From positions 1 to 52,259 of the forward strand of contig NZ_VZPF01000029.1 in NCBI RefSeq assembly GCF_008801695.1: a stretch of 52,259 nt of DNA, given 5' to 3'. This document shows positions 1 to 7,772 of this stretch, piece after piece. This stretch comes from Pantoea stewartii subsp. stewartii. Lineage in GTDB: Bacteria > Pseudomonadota > Gammaproteobacteria > Enterobacterales > Enterobacteriaceae. The notes under the pieces were generated by a model. That model had not been told where the DNA came from. It did not search any database and worked only from the letters and a program-made list of their open reading frames with translations. Each line of letters opens with the position of its first letter. Position 1 is the first letter of the stretch. Both the position numbers and the translations under genes were made by a program.

Positions 1-149
1 ATGTCGAACGGTTGTGGCAGGCGCTTCATGAGACAATAACCCGAAATCACCAGTGCAGTTCAATGTGGCAACTGTTGAAAAAGGTCCATCACTTTATGAA
101 TACCGTCAGCCCATTCCCCGGGGGAAAACATGGGCTGGCTAAAGTGTAG
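1..149 (+). CDS. IS630-family transposase, C-terminal end only (cut by the window edge)
   Basis: Reading from base 3, an open frame runs to TAG at 147-149. It encodes about 48 residues, including ERLWQALHETITRNH and ending PFPGGKHGLAKV, which matches my recollection of the C-terminus of the IS630 (IS630-Tc1-mariner) DDE transposase. The rest of the gene lies outside the window. The transposase would cut and paste the element at TA-containing targets. A second IS630 copy begins at the opposite edge of the window in the same orientation. The exact right terminus of the element is not recognisable; it must lie close to the end of the next gene at 161. Confidence 0.85.
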   Translation, partial: VERLWQALHETITRNHQCSSMWQLLKKVHHFMNTVSPFPGGKHGLAKV

Positions 150-160
150 CGGTATTAGGA

Positions 161-966
161 TCAGTTATTTAGAGCATTCATCAGGGATGCTATGTAGGTT
201 GATTGTTTTGCGGTAGTCCTGACTTTCGGTGTTTCAGTTGTTTGATATGAGGTTAATGTTCTTGCATCTTTATCCTTGCTTATTACTGGCATGTGCGTAC
301 CGGATAAAGCATGTTTATTTATATATTCGATATAGTAACCAGTGATTTGCAGTTGATAGTTTTTATCATTTATGTCAGGTGCGTTATCAGAAAGATATTG
401 TAAATATTTTATATCAAATTCAGCCTCGTTTTTTAACTTTCCTGGAAATTGATTGTTTATCAAAATTGGAGATATAAGCTGAAACCTATCTCCATCTGGT
501 TTAAATTCAGGGTGCTCCTCGCTAAATAGGCAAAGTTCAATAGGAGCAATGAATCCTGTGTTTATTGCAGATAGAATATTGCTATCTACAGGCCAAATCC
601 CTCTTAAATATGCTTGTACTAAATGGTATTCATCAGTTTCAACAAAATGAAAACTGTCTGGAATGTGAAACTTGCCTGATTTAAATTCGTCGGAATAAAT
701 ATAGGATTTATTATCTCCTGAGGTGGTTAATTCACTGTTTAATGATTGCACTTGTTCGAATACATTTCCATCTGATTTTAAAAAAGGAGTGTAGAAATAA
801 TAAAGCATTTGAAAATTGATACACAGACTTATTTTACCTGTGTAACACCAATGGAATATATCCTCAATCTCACAATCAAGTATTTTTGCCGCTCTTGGTA
901 TAGAGCAATATTCTAATGGAGCTAACCCATTACGTTTCCAAATATTTTTTCGTTATGCTTACTCAT
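161..966 (-). pseudogene. Low-GC gene coupled to the integrase, broken by a frameshift; function unknown
   Basis: The ATG at 966-964 overlaps the integrase stop (TAATG), suggesting translational coupling. That frame stops after about 14 codons, but one extra base in the T6 run at 945-950 (A6 on the coding strand) joins it to a frame open down to 163. The restored N-terminus contains a helix-turn-helix-like stretch (PRAAKILDCEIEDIFHW) of the kind found in small phage and island regulators. Without the repair, the only intact frame is 161-808 (215 aa, starting MLYYFYTP). Base composition is clearly more AT-rich than the prophage to the right. No family recognised for the C-terminal two thirds. 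The 3' end lies beside the IS630 terminus and may be truncated by it. Confidence 0.55.
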
Positions 967-2255
967 TATTTGACCACCTTAAGCATTTCCAATGGTTTTT
1001 CACTAATTTCATAGGGTGCAATATAACTTTCACAATTGCTGATTATATAATGTGACCACCATTGCATCATTCTCCGGCGTTCTTGCATGTGTTGTGCCAG
1101 GTGAACATAAGCCGCTCGCACTTCATTTCGTTCTTGATGGCTCATTTGCCGTTCCACTGCATCCCTAGACCATAACCCTGATTCTGTCAGGGCTGAGCAC
1201 GCCATTGCTCTAAATCCGTGAAGGCAAATGTCCGCCTGCGTGTCGTACCCCATAATCCTCAATGACTTATTAACTGTGTTCTCACTCATCGGCTTGTAAG
1301 GGTTACTATCTCCGGGGAAAATAAGCTCATACTCACCACTTATTTTTTTAATGGCTTCGAGAACATCAATAGCTTCATTAGATAATGGAACATAATGAAT
1401 ACTACCCATTTTTGCCCCGCGTTCTGAATATTTTACTCCCTCAATTCTTTTTCTTTGAGCAGGAATAGTCCACATTGCAGTTTTAAAATTAATTTCCTCC
1501 CATCTTGCGTGTCTCAATTCACTGGAGCGAACAAAAGTATGAAGGGAAAATAATACTGCCAACTTAGTTAACGGTCTCCCTGTATAGCTATCAATTTTTG
1601 ATATTAATTCGGGTAATCGTTCTAACGGAAGTGCAGGGCGATGCTTTATTTTGGGGCTGGCAATTGCTCCTCTTAGATCATGGGTAGGGTTGTATTCAAC
1701 AATTCCACGCTGAATAGCGTACCGGAAAACACTTGCAAGAGTAGTTTTCACTCTTCCTGTTGTCGCTCCAATTCCCTGATCACTCATCCTCACCAATAAT
1801 GGCAACAGATCACTTGTTTTTAATGAATCGATGGGTTTATTTCCGATAAATGGGAAAATATGATTTTCCATTTCTCTTAAAATTTTAATGCGGGTAATCT
1901 CTTTCCATGAGGGATGGCCTATAGAGCCTTTATGCCACTCTAAAGCGATTGTCTGGAATGTAGCCGAGGTGGGTTCTGTTGGCGCTGCTTTTTTAGATAC
2001 TCTGGGGTCAACACCGTCGGCTAAAAGTTGCCTTGCTTCATCTCTGCGCTTACGGGCAAGTGCCAGCGAAACGTCTGGGAAAACGCCCAAAGCCAGCGTA
2101 GCTTGTTTGCCGTTAAATCTGTAGTTCATTCGCCATGCCTTGGTCCCGTTCTTTTTAACTAAAAGATACAGGCTGCCCCCATCCGTCAGTTTGTAGTCTG
2201 TTTCTTTGGGTTTAGAGTTTTCAACTTTCTTAGGTGATAGCTCATTTAGTGCCAT
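966..2255 (-). CDS. P4-type tyrosine recombinase (integrase)
   Basis: 429 aa, in the range of P4-like integrases. The N-terminal DUF4102-like arm-binding domain (KLTDGGSLYLLVKKNG, then LALGVFPDVSLALARKRRDEA) is followed by a core-binding domain and a catalytic domain. Visible catalytic elements are Arg in FVRSSELRHARW, the HGFRAMA H-x-x-R motif, and a C-terminal Tyr in VRAAYVHLAQH. It would catalyse site-specific insertion and excision, probably at a tRNA 3' end. Its 5' region carries inverted GATACCATCA repeats that could be arm sites or an operator. It probably belongs to an element other than prophage 1, whose integrase is more likely intS at the right end. The C-terminus is somewhat longer than usual. 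Confidence 0.9.
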   Translation of the reverse strand: MALNELSPKKVENSKPKETDYKLTDGGSLYLLVKKNGTKAWRMNYRFNGKQATLALGVFPDVSLALARKRRDEARQLLADGVDPRVSKKAAPTEPTSATFQTIALEWHKGSIGHPSWKEITRIKILREMENHIFPFIGNKPIDSLKTSDLLPLLVRMSDQGIGATTGRVKTTLASVFRYAIQRGIVEYNPTHDLRGAIASPKIKHRPALPLERLPELISKIDSYTGRPLTKLAVLFSLHTFVRSSELRHARWEEINFKTAMWTIPAQRKRIEGVKYSERGAKMGSIHYVPLSNEAIDVLEAIKKISGEYELIFPGDSNPYKPMSENTVNKSLRIMGYDTQADICLHGFRAMACSALTESGLWSRDAVERQMSHQERNEVRAAYVHLAQHMQERRRMMQWWSHYIISNCESYIAPYEISEKPLEMLKVVK

Positions 2256-2277
2256 GGAGGGTAATCTTTGTTGTCAG

Positions 2278-2326
2278 TTGATGGTATCTGCTTATCGAAC
2301 CGTGAGTACCATCAACGATACCATCA
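2278..2326. promoter_or_regulatory. Repeat cluster upstream of the left integrase (candidate operator or arm sites)
   Basis: Three copies of a 10-base motif lie just upstream of the integrase start: TTGATGGTATC at 2278-2288, and the inverse GTACCATCAA at 2306-2315 and GATACCATCA at 2317-2326. Such repeats in front of a P4-type integrase are typical of integrase arm-binding sites or autoregulatory operators. The assignment is inferred from position and symmetry only. Confidence 0.45.
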
Positions 2327-2445
2327 GAATCATGTAATGTCATGAAATGAACTGAAACCATGTTCAAGGCGTCAAGCCCTGATTTTGCTGGTTTTAAGGG
2401 AGGAGGTGAAGTGTGTTGAAGCGTGATGAAATGAAAGGGTATTGC

Positions 2446-2477
2446 CCCCTGCATACTTCGAAGTTAATATGCAGGGG
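2446..2477. repeat. 10-bp perfect inverted repeat, candidate attachment-site core
   Basis: CCCCTGCATA at 2446-2455 and TATGCAGGGG at 2468-2477 are exact inverse complements around a 12-base spacer containing TTCGAA. On the minus strand the site reads TTCGA-N4-TGCAGGGG, the same pattern as the 3' end of argW (TTCGA-TTCC-TGCAGGGG) in the same orientation 41 kb away. It lies between the left integrase and torI, where the far attachment site of prophage 1 would be expected. The match is imperfect, so this is a candidate only. There is no T-run to make it a terminator. Confidence 0.35.
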
Positions 2478-2527
2478 ATTGATATAAAATGGCTTTTCCA
2501 GATTCGTTAAATTTTTTACCCGCGTTT

Positions 2528-2728
2528 TTACCCATCGGAGCGGGACAGGAGGCGATTCTTGAATTCGCAGTGGTCGCTATAGCGCCAGCGCGAACGTCCA
2601 TGAATCTTCTCCGGTTTAGCCAGGGTGCCATCCTTCACTCGGTCATAAATGAAGGTTTTCCCGAAGCCAGTATCTGCCATGATGAATTTCAAATCAACGA
2701 GTGAATCTGGGGTCATATTGTGTGCCAT
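2528..2728 (-). CDS. torI: TorI-like excisionase (AlpA/Xis-type recombination directionality factor)
   Basis: 66 aa, the same length as E. coli TorI of the KplE1 (CPS-53) prophage. The central stretch DLKFIMADTGFGKTFIYDR and the ending HCEFKNRLL-SR-G match my recollection of that protein closely. The family is a winged-helix/AlpA-like DNA-binding protein. In KplE1, TorI binds attachment-site arms, directs IntS toward excision, and also inhibits the response regulator TorR. Here it lies at the end of prophage 1 opposite intS, as in KplE1, which supports the two acting as partners. It is the last gene of the leftward early operon. The start is preceded by GGAG about 8 bases upstream. Confidence 0.88.
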   Translation of the reverse strand: MAHNMTPDSLVDLKFIMADTGFGKTFIYDRVKDGTLAKPEKIHGRSRWRYSDHCEFKNRLLSRSDG

Positions 2729-2790
2729 GGTTTTATCTCCGAACAGGGAATCGAACCTGTCATTTTTTCCTGATCAATTTGCCTGATTTT

Positions 2791-3036
2791 TTAGTGCGCC
2801 TGCGCTGGCAGGTTGCGAAGTTTACGAACGCCGATCATTGCGGTTGCGACATAGCTGGTGGCCCGGTTAACCACCTCGACAGTGACCTTCATTCCATCCA
2901 CTTCGACGGTGTAATTCGTCTGGTGCTTCTGCCTGCCGTAATCGCCGAATTTCGCGTGGTGCGCTGCCAGCGCCGCTTCGCAAGCGCGGCGACCAATAGG
3001 TGATTTCTTACTGCGATTAATCAGCTTCATCATCAC
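2791..3036 (-). CDS. DUF4060 family phage protein
   Basis: 81 aa, small and basic (MMMKLINRSKKSPIGRRACE at the start; later TSYVATAMIGVRKLRNLPAQ). It fits the DUF4060 family found in the early left operon of many enterobacterial prophages next to the excisionase. Function unknown. The start ATG overlaps the stop of the dam-like gene (TGATG), with two further in-frame ATGs, so the true start could be up to two codons later. Co-transcribed leftward with the methylase gene and torI. Confidence 0.8.
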   Translation of the reverse strand: MMMKLINRSKKSPIGRRACEAALAAHHAKFGDYGRQKHQTNYTVEVDGMKVTVEVVNRATSYVATAMIGVRKLRNLPAQAH

Positions 3037-3938
3037 TTCACTCCCAAAGTGGCTACGACATCACTCGCTGTTTCGCGGGTGCTGCCTTTGCTGGATATAG
3101 CCCGGCGAGCACTGACGCGGTGCAGAGTGAAGCCGTGCTGTTCGTAAAGTTCAATTACTCGCGGTGCGGTAGAATTGCTGATTACCACTTTTGCCCCCCG
3201 CTGGTGGGCTGCCACACAGCTTTCCGCAAGCTCTATCTGGCTATCCCATGAGAACCCACCAGCCGCGTAGTTAGTGAAACCAGCGGTGCCGGGAAGCGGT
3301 TCATAAGGCGGATCGCAGTAAACGACGTCACTATCACCGGCCAGCGCGAGCGTGCGCCTGAAGCCTGCATTCATGAATACGCATGCGTGAGCCTTCCGCT
3401 TAAATGCCTTAATCTCTTCTTCCGGGAAATATGGCGCTTTATATTTCCCAAAGCCGACGTTAAAAAAACCGTCCAGGTTGTAACGGATCAGGCCGTTGAA
3501 GCAGTGCCGGTTGAGGTAAAGGAATGCCGCTGCGCGCTCGACCGCATCCAGCCGCTGCGCGTTGAATGCTTCACGAATTACCGTGTAGTTTTCGGCATCA
3601 TTCAGATGCCTGAATGCCTTCATTGCCTCATAGATCACCGAATCTGGGACCACCGCCAACATCTGATACAGGTTAATCAGGTCAGCGTTGACGTCAGCTA
3701 GAAGGAAGCGTTCGTGCTTGTCTGAATTAAGGAACACCGAGCCGCCGCCCACAAAAGGCTCAATAAGGCGTTTCCCTGCGGGGATCAGACGATCCAGTTC
3801 CGGCAGCAGCGAATATTTGCCGCCAGCCCATTTAAGGAATGGGCGCTGCCAAATTCGTGATGCTGGATTGTGTGCGGATGGCAGCTTAACCGCTTCATTG
3901 CTTTGCTCAACGCAAACACTTACAAATCCGTAATTCAT
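3033..3938 (-). CDS. Phage DNA adenine methylase (Dam family, D12 class)
   Basis: 301 aa. FLKWAGGK at about residues 34-41, FVGGGSVF at 62-69 (SAM-binding motif) and DPPY at 209-212 (catalytic motif) identify an N6-adenine methyltransferase of the Dam/D12 class, expected to modify GATC or a similar site. Phages use such enzymes to evade host restriction or to control packaging and replication. There is a roughly 30-residue N-terminal extension before the conserved core, so a later start is possible. The gene overlaps DUF4060 by four bases and sits in the leftward early operon. Confidence 0.93.
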   Translation of the reverse strand: MNYGFVSVCVEQSNEAVKLPSAHNPASRIWQRPFLKWAGGKYSLLPELDRLIPAGKRLIEPFVGGGSVFLNSDKHERFLLADVNADLINLYQMLAVVPDSVIYEAMKAFRHLNDAENYTVIREAFNAQRLDAVERAAAFLYLNRHCFNGLIRYNLDGFFNVGFGKYKAPYFPEEEIKAFKRKAHACVFMNAGFRRTLALAGDSDVVYCDPPYEPLPGTAGFTNYAAGGFSWDSQIELAESCVAAHQRGAKVVISNSTAPRVIELYEQHGFTLHRVSARRAISSKGSTRETASDVVATLGVK

Positions 3939-4027
3939 GCTGCCACCTGCTTTTCGTTAAGTTCTTCAGCCAGGGAAGGCGCGCCGCGCCAACCCTGATT
4001 TCGTCCTGTGCGTGTGTCATAGCGCAT
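3935..4027 (-). CDS. Very small coupled ORF between the SSB-like gene and dam
   Basis: 30 aa (begins MRYDTRTGRNQGWRGAP, ends LNEKQVAA). Its TGA overlaps the dam ATG as ATGA, and its ATG lies inside the last codons of the SSB-like gene, so it fills the only gap between two overlapping-style genes. No strong Shine-Dalgarno sequence is visible, so expression would depend on coupling. No family recognised. A different frame starting at 4020 is also open across most of the gap, which lowers confidence. Confidence 0.35.
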   Translation of the reverse strand: MRYDTRTGRNQGWRGAPSLAEELNEKQVAA

Positions 4028-4748
4028 AGATAGAGTGAGAAGGGAACGGAAGACCGATCGGAGCAAACGGGATATCGTCGTCAAAGTCTACCGGTGGCTG
4101 ACCGCTGTTCTGCTGCAAGCGAGACTGTGGTGCGCCGCCAGTCTGATTTGCATAAGGGTTACCGCCATGTTGGGCATTGCGCGGACCAGAGAACTGCGCG
4201 CCGCCGTGGATACGTTCGTCCTTATCCTTCATCGACAGTTCAAGCGCGGCGATCGCTTCCGCTGGTGCGTTCTCAGCGTGCTCGGCGTAGGTCTTACGCG
4301 TTCCCGGCTGGAAAACGTGGCGCACTTCGAACTTGTAGCCGTCGCCGCCGTCGTTTTTGGTGTACAGCACCTTCTGGAGGAACAGGCCCACCTTTTTGCC
4401 AACCAGCGCCGGGCAGTGCCATTCAAGGCCGTTTTGACCCTGTACCTGCTGTGGTTGCGCCTGTTTGACCTGGGCGACCCACATCAGCGCTGATACCAGC
4501 CCCATGCCGAAAGTCTGCTGACCGTCTTTGCCGAGGAAGTTAATGCGCAGGAAATTCGCCTTAAGCCCGTTCGAATCCAGGCTAAGTTCGAGCGCCTGGG
4601 ACTGGCTGCCATCTTTCCCGAAGGTGTACACCGCAGAAACGATTTCGCCCTCGTAAGCGCCGGTTTCGCTGATCCCGCCAGTTGCGCCAGCTTTCTTCGC
4701 CATCTCAGCCGTTTCGTTGTTCCACATAAAAGACATTGGTTGGTTCAT
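4017..4748 (-). CDS. Single-stranded DNA-binding-like recombination protein
   Basis: 243 aa. The N-terminal two thirds resembles phage ssDNA-binding or recombination-accessory proteins. The C-terminal part is low-complexity (Gly, Asn, Gln rich, about 180-220) and leads into VDFDDDIPF, the acidic tip typical of SSB proteins that recruits partner enzymes, although here about 14 residues follow it. It lies directly upstream of a Sak4-like ATPase and an exonuclease, the usual partners in a phage annealing and recombination module. The exact family is uncertain; I infer the role from the tail and the neighbours. Confidence 0.7.
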   Translation of the reverse strand: MNQPMSFMWNNETAEMAKKAGATGGISETGAYEGEIVSAVYTFGKDGSQSQALELSLDSNGLKANFLRINFLGKDGQQTFGMGLVSALMWVAQVKQAQPQQVQGQNGLEWHCPALVGKKVGLFLQKVLYTKNDGGDGYKFEVRHVFQPGTRKTYAEHAENAPAEAIAALELSMKDKDERIHGGAQFSGPRNAQHGGNPYANQTGGAPQSRLQQNSGQPPVDFDDDIPFAPIGLPFPSHSIYAL

Positions 4749-4764
4749 CGTTAAATCCTCAAAG

Positions 4765-5436
4765 TTACAATTCGGTCATAAATTCGGTGATAGCCACGTC
4801 TACAGCGTGGAGGTCGTTATCCATTTCCGTCTGATCAGGGAACAGGTCAGGCGGCGCTTTGGCGGTGTCGTTGTCATCGCCTTTGATGAGAAAAACGTGT
4901 TTGCCGTCCTTCTTGATGGCGCGCAGCACGATGGAGAAATAGCCCTCTGGCGTCAGCTTTTCGTTGAGCATCTTCCCGGTGGTCTTCATGCGGATTTTCC
5001 CTTCGGTCTCTTCGGTGTGAGCCAGGAAATAAACGCGGAAGTCGTCCGGCAGCTCGGTGGCCGCCATGATGATTCTCCAGATGTGATCTGCCATTTCGGT
5101 GAACTTGGCATAGCCGGTCTGGTACGCGCGGTTCATGTTTTCGTGCTGCATGACCACCTGGAAATCGTCGATGATCAGGACGCGGCGCGTTTTCGACTGC
5201 ACCATGCGATAGATGGTGTCCAGCACCGTTTCCCAGTTATCCGAGCGCAGAACGTTACCGCGCTGTTTGCTTCCGTCTGGCAGCAGCTTGCCGTGAAGTT
5301 TCCAGCCCGCAGACTTGAATGGCAGCATTTTGGGGATGCACTGGAGCAGCATCACATCGTCCGGATTGAAGTTGCGCAGGCTGTAGGATTTGCCCGCGCC
5401 AGAGTCACCGAGGATCAGCACTGGAGTACCCATCAT
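4765..5436 (-). CDS. Sak4-like RecA-fold ATPase (phage ssDNA annealing/recombination)
   Basis: 223 aa. Walker A GDSGAGKS at residues 10-17 and a Walker B strand RVLIIDD at about 85-91 show a P-loop ATPase of the RecA/AAA type. Size and position next to an SSB-like gene match phage Sak4 recombinases, which anneal or pair single strands with help from an SSB. The alternative is a generic phage AAA ATPase. The start overlaps the exonuclease stop by four bases, so the two are probably translationally coupled in the leftward early operon. Confidence 0.78.
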   Translation of the reverse strand: MMGTPVLILGDSGAGKSYSLRNFNPDDVMLLQCIPKMLPFKSAGWKLHGKLLPDGSKQRGNVLRSDNWETVLDTIYRMVQSKTRRVLIIDDFQVVMQHENMNRAYQTGYAKFTEMADHIWRIIMAATELPDDFRVYFLAHTEETEGKIRMKTTGKMLNEKLTPEGYFSIVLRAIKKDGKHVFLIKGDDNDTAKAPPDLFPDQTEMDNDLHAVDVAITEFMTEL

Positions 5437-6104
5437 TTGCCCCCGTTCAGCCAGTGGTTAGCCGTAAACAGCACGTCTTCATCGTCACTGTTGGCGACGA
5501 GCCAGCGCAGGTAACCCGGTTCTGTCTTTGCCAGCTCGGAGAACGCGACGCCTTTATGCTTGCCGAAGCGGAGCGCATTAAGCAGGGAAGGATTGTTGGA
5601 GATGGCGCGCATTTCGCCCATCGTCCATTTCGCCAGGCGTCCCATGTAGAGCAGCAATTCGGCGGTGACGTAGCAGTCATACAGCGCGCGGTGAGCGTAA
5701 AGCCCTCCCGGTACTTCCGGTTTCAGCCCGAGGCTGTAGCGCAGGTACTGGTTACTGTGGCTCTTGTGCTCAGGCAGGAGTGAGCGCGCCAGCTTGGCAG
5801 TGCAGATCCACGGAGCGTTCATCGCAGGGAGCTTGGCTTTATCGAACTTTGCGTTGTGGGCGACGTAGGCGTCGGCGCCCATATAGCGGCCAATTACTTC
5901 ACTGAGCAGCGGCGCGCCTTCCACCATATCTTCGGTGATATGGTGAATAGCCATGGCCTCAAAACCGATCGGCACGCCTGGCTTAACGAGGTCGCTCATT
6001 GGGTTGCAGATCACACCGTCGACGATATCGACACTGGCAATTTCCACCACGGTTTCCGGGCCGCCTTCCAGCCCAGTCGTTTCGGTATCAATGACACGCA
6101 GCAT
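5433..6104 (-). CDS. DEDDh 3'-5' exonuclease (ExoX/DnaQ-like)
   Basis: 223 aa from the ATG at 6104. The first acidic motif DTETTGLEGG lies at the N-terminus, followed by HNAKFDKA (ExoII region) and a Tyr/Asp region (HRALYDCYVT) consistent with ExoIII; the family trims single-stranded DNA ends 3' to 5'. The start at 6104 is chosen because AGGGGA lies 8 bases upstream and the exonuclease fold begins right there; an upstream ATG at 6164 would add 20 unrelated residues. Works with the SSB-like and Sak4-like proteins in phage recombination or repair. Confidence 0.9.
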   Translation of the reverse strand: MLRVIDTETTGLEGGPETVVEIASVDIVDGVICNPMSDLVKPGVPIGFEAMAIHHITEDMVEGAPLLSEVIGRYMGADAYVAHNAKFDKAKLPAMNAPWICTAKLARSLLPEHKSHSNQYLRYSLGLKPEVPGGLYAHRALYDCYVTAELLLYMGRLAKWTMGEMRAISNNPSLLNALRFGKHKGVAFSELAKTEPGYLRWLVANSDDEDVLFTANHWLNGGK

Positions 6105-6255
6105 TGTTAATCCCCTGTGTTCTGTAATCACAAACTGCATCGAAGTGCGCGAGCTGGTGGGCAATCTCTTCCAGATCAGCTGGCTCCAGGTGGTACATCA
6201 GGCACAGCAGAGCGATAAGGTTTTTCGCCTGCTGCTGTTTGGTATTTGCCTGCAT
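6088..6255 (-). CDS. Small early-operon protein, unknown function
   Basis: 55 aa (MQANTKQQQAKNLIALLCLM at the start, later HLEPADLEEIAHQLAHF). A strong Shine-Dalgarno sequence AGAGGAAA lies just upstream of the ATG, and the gene overlaps the exonuclease start by 17 bases in another frame, so coupling is likely. Predicted mostly helical. No family recognised; position in the pL-like operon suggests a host-takeover or recombination accessory. Confidence 0.6.
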   Translation of the reverse strand: MQANTKQQQAKNLIALLCLMYHLEPADLEEIAHQLAHFDAVCDYRTQGINNAACH

Positions 6256-6338
6256 GTCGTTTCCTCTGAAAAAGGTTGTAAGAATCCCGGCACCGTAATG
6301 GCTACCTGTATTTAATAAGTGACTAATTAAAGGGTTTA

Positions 6339-6929
6339 TTAATTATCGAAGAAAAAAACTATTCGAATATTTTCAGGAATAATGTTTTTCTCCAGCCACC
6401 ACAATTCCAGCGCGCGAGCTTCTAAGGCTTCATTGATATTTTTTAGAGCATCAACAGTATCTTCCCACTCCCTATGAACATATCCCGGAGCGCTTGTCCA
6501 TCCACACCATGAGTCTGGTTTAATACCTTTATCAAGATCCGCCGCCTGCTTTTCGGAAATCATTCCTTTGAATGGCATTGGGACTAATTTGCTTCTGAAT
6601 TCACGAATTTCAGCAAGGCTAACAAAGCTATGAGAGTGACCATCACAGCCCCATTCTTCAGACACTTTTTTGCTGTAGTCACAGGCATCCTCAGGAATGC
6701 CGCGAGGTTCTGAAATCATCGGCGTATTGCCAGCATAGGAACGAACGCCGCAGAGCTGAGAAAACGCTGCATAATTACGGGAGCTTTCCAAATCAATGCG
6801 ATCAAATTCCTGATCGCCATCATCATCCCCATGCCATGGGTTCATAAGGAAGTGATCGTAATTAACCCATTTTTCTTCATCATTAATTGAGCGCTTAACC
6901 TCAACCATCATATGAATATCGCAACCCAT
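6339..6929 (-). CDS. Conserved phage protein of unknown function (MGCDIHMM type)
   Basis: 196 aa beginning MGCDIHMMVEVK, an opening seen in a family of phage and bacterial hypothetical proteins. Acidic, with many Trp residues in the C-terminal half (EWEDTVDALK, ALELWWLEKN), no membrane segment or signal peptide. AT-richer than the genes on either side. Transcribed with the early left operon. Function unknown. Confidence 0.7.
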   Translation of the reverse strand: MGCDIHMMVEVKRSINDEEKWVNYDHFLMNPWHGDDDGDQEFDRIDLESSRNYAAFSQLCGVRSYAGNTPMISEPRGIPEDACDYSKKVSEEWGCDGHSHSFVSLAEIREFRSKLVPMPFKGMISEKQAADLDKGIKPDSWCGWTSAPGYVHREWEDTVDALKNINEALEARALELWWLEKNIIPENIRIVFFFDN

Positions 6930-6940
6930 TCTTAGCTCCT

Positions 6941-7132
6941 TTAAAAATTAGCGACACCAGACTGATCGTCTGAGTGAATAATTGTTTCGACTGGATAACA
7001 GTTAGTGACGCTGGTTTGCTCACTCGCTGCCGCTTCACAAAGCTTCTGGCTTCCGTAGATGCCGAGAACAGCATCCTGAAAATCACCGTTAGCCATGGTG
7101 ATCGTTAGAACTAATGCGTAGAGAGTCCCCAT
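6941..7132 (-). CDS. DUF1482-like small phage protein
   Basis: 63 aa from the ATG at 7132 (MGTLYALVLTITMANGDFQD), with two Cys residues later (KLCEAAAS and TNCYPVE). The hydrophobic N-terminal strand and overall size match the DUF1482 family common in lambdoid early-left operons. The start is chosen because it overlaps the preceding stop (TGATG); an upstream ATG in the same frame would run far into the neighbouring gene. Function unknown. Confidence 0.68.
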   Translation of the reverse strand: MGTLYALVLTITMANGDFQDAVLGIYGSQKLCEAAASEQTSVTNCYPVETIIHSDDQSGVANF

Positions 7133-7332
7133 CAGTGAGTCCCCGCAGGCACAAGATTTGGTTCGATGGTGCGTGAGGCATAGGGGCGGCGAATGTTGCG
7201 CAGGCTGCCCTGCGGTTCGTGCCAGTAGGTGCCGTCGCGGTAGTCGTAGGAAACCTGCCATGCTGCGCCGGTGCGGTTGTTTCGCATTACGACTGCACGA
7301 CCGTTGTTTGGTACTGCGTGGTTAGTTGTCAT
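7132..7332 (-). CDS. Small phage early protein, unknown function
   Basis: 66 aa (begins MTTNHAVPNNGRAVVMRNN), containing the aromatic stretch WQVSYDYRDGTYWHE. Its stop overlaps the start of the DUF1482-like gene, and it is the first gene of the leftward operon, directly downstream of the operator-like repeats at 7420-7495. No family recognised. Confidence 0.6.
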   Translation of the reverse strand: MTTNHAVPNNGRAVVMRNNRTGAAWQVSYDYRDGTYWHEPQGSLRNIRRPYASRTIEPNLVPAGTH

Positions 7333-7419
7333 CTCATCCTCGTGCCTTATCGCCGGCCAGCGGAGTTTTGGACCATCTGCGCATTTGTGTGCGTTGTTTG
7401 GATGAGTGAATTAAACATC

Positions 7420-7494
7420 ATGTGGATTATTAAATCAACTCAATGTGGATTTATTTTTCATTAAAAACATCATTGTGTTGATTTTTGTGTTGAT
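7420..7494. promoter_or_regulatory. Left operator-like region (OL) of prophage 1
   Basis: TGTTGAT occurs at 7476-7482 and 7488-7494, with variants ATGTGGATT just upstream and inverse AATCAAC near 7433. The same TGTTGAT(T/C) element recurs three times in front of the cro-like gene. The region separates the leftward early operon from the small rightward gene at 7547, so it probably contains the pL promoter and repressor or Cro binding sites. Inferred from repetition and position. Confidence 0.5.
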
Positions 7495-7546
7495 TTAATT
7501 ACTTTGCAAGCTCGTGTTATGCTGAAAAAAACAACAGGAGACGGCT

Positions 7547-7744
7547 ATGGAGTTTGATGAGGAGCGTGCTTCTCTGCTATCGGGCGCAATCGGTTTGGCT
7601 GTGATTAACCTCATTGCGTTCGGGGTTCCTATCAACAGAGTTAATCTGGTCGAAGAACTTGAGCGGGTAAGGCGTGAAACTGGGAATGTGATCGGTAAGG
7701 GAGTTTACCGGGATGCGGCGGTGATTGTCAGGAAGGGAGTATGA
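7547..7744 (+). CDS. Small protein between the early-left operators and the repressor gene
   Basis: 65 aa (MEFDEERASLLSGAIGLAVI at the start, ending AAVIVRKGV), preceded by a good Shine-Dalgarno AGGAG. It is rightward, convergent with the repressor gene, and downstream of the TGTTGAT operator cluster. Probably a small helical regulator or anti-host factor; no family recognised with certainty. Confidence 0.6.
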   Translation: MEFDEERASLLSGAIGLAVINLIAFGVPINRVNLVEELERVRRETGNVIGKGVYRDAAVIVRKGV

Positions 7745-7772
7745 AAAATCCGGCGCGATGGCCGGACTACAT

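Noticed and set aside
28..44. 17-base stretch equal to the region upstream of Tn3 bla genes (ATGAGACAATAACC)
   Set aside because: It lies inside the coding sequence for LHETITRNH of the IS630 transposase, which explains it fully.
2242..2454. 70-codon minus-strand frame upstream of the left integrase
   Set aside because: It covers the repeat-rich regulatory region and overlaps the integrase start; no ribosome site and no protein-like composition.
2489..2704. 71-codon frame on the plus strand opposite torI
   Set aside because: The minus strand encodes a clear TorI homologue; the plus frame is its shadow.
2743..2760. tRNA T-arm-like sequence sharing GGAATCGAACCTG with argW, first taken as the far attachment site of prophage 1
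   Set aside because: The match stops before the acceptor part of the tRNA, which an argW attachment core should contain, and the arm would have an eight-base loop. The site at 2446-2477 fits better. The match may be chance.
3033..3938. Restriction-modification system around the adenine methylase
   Set aside because: No restriction endonuclease gene is adjacent; neighbours are phage recombination genes, so it is an orphan phage methylase.
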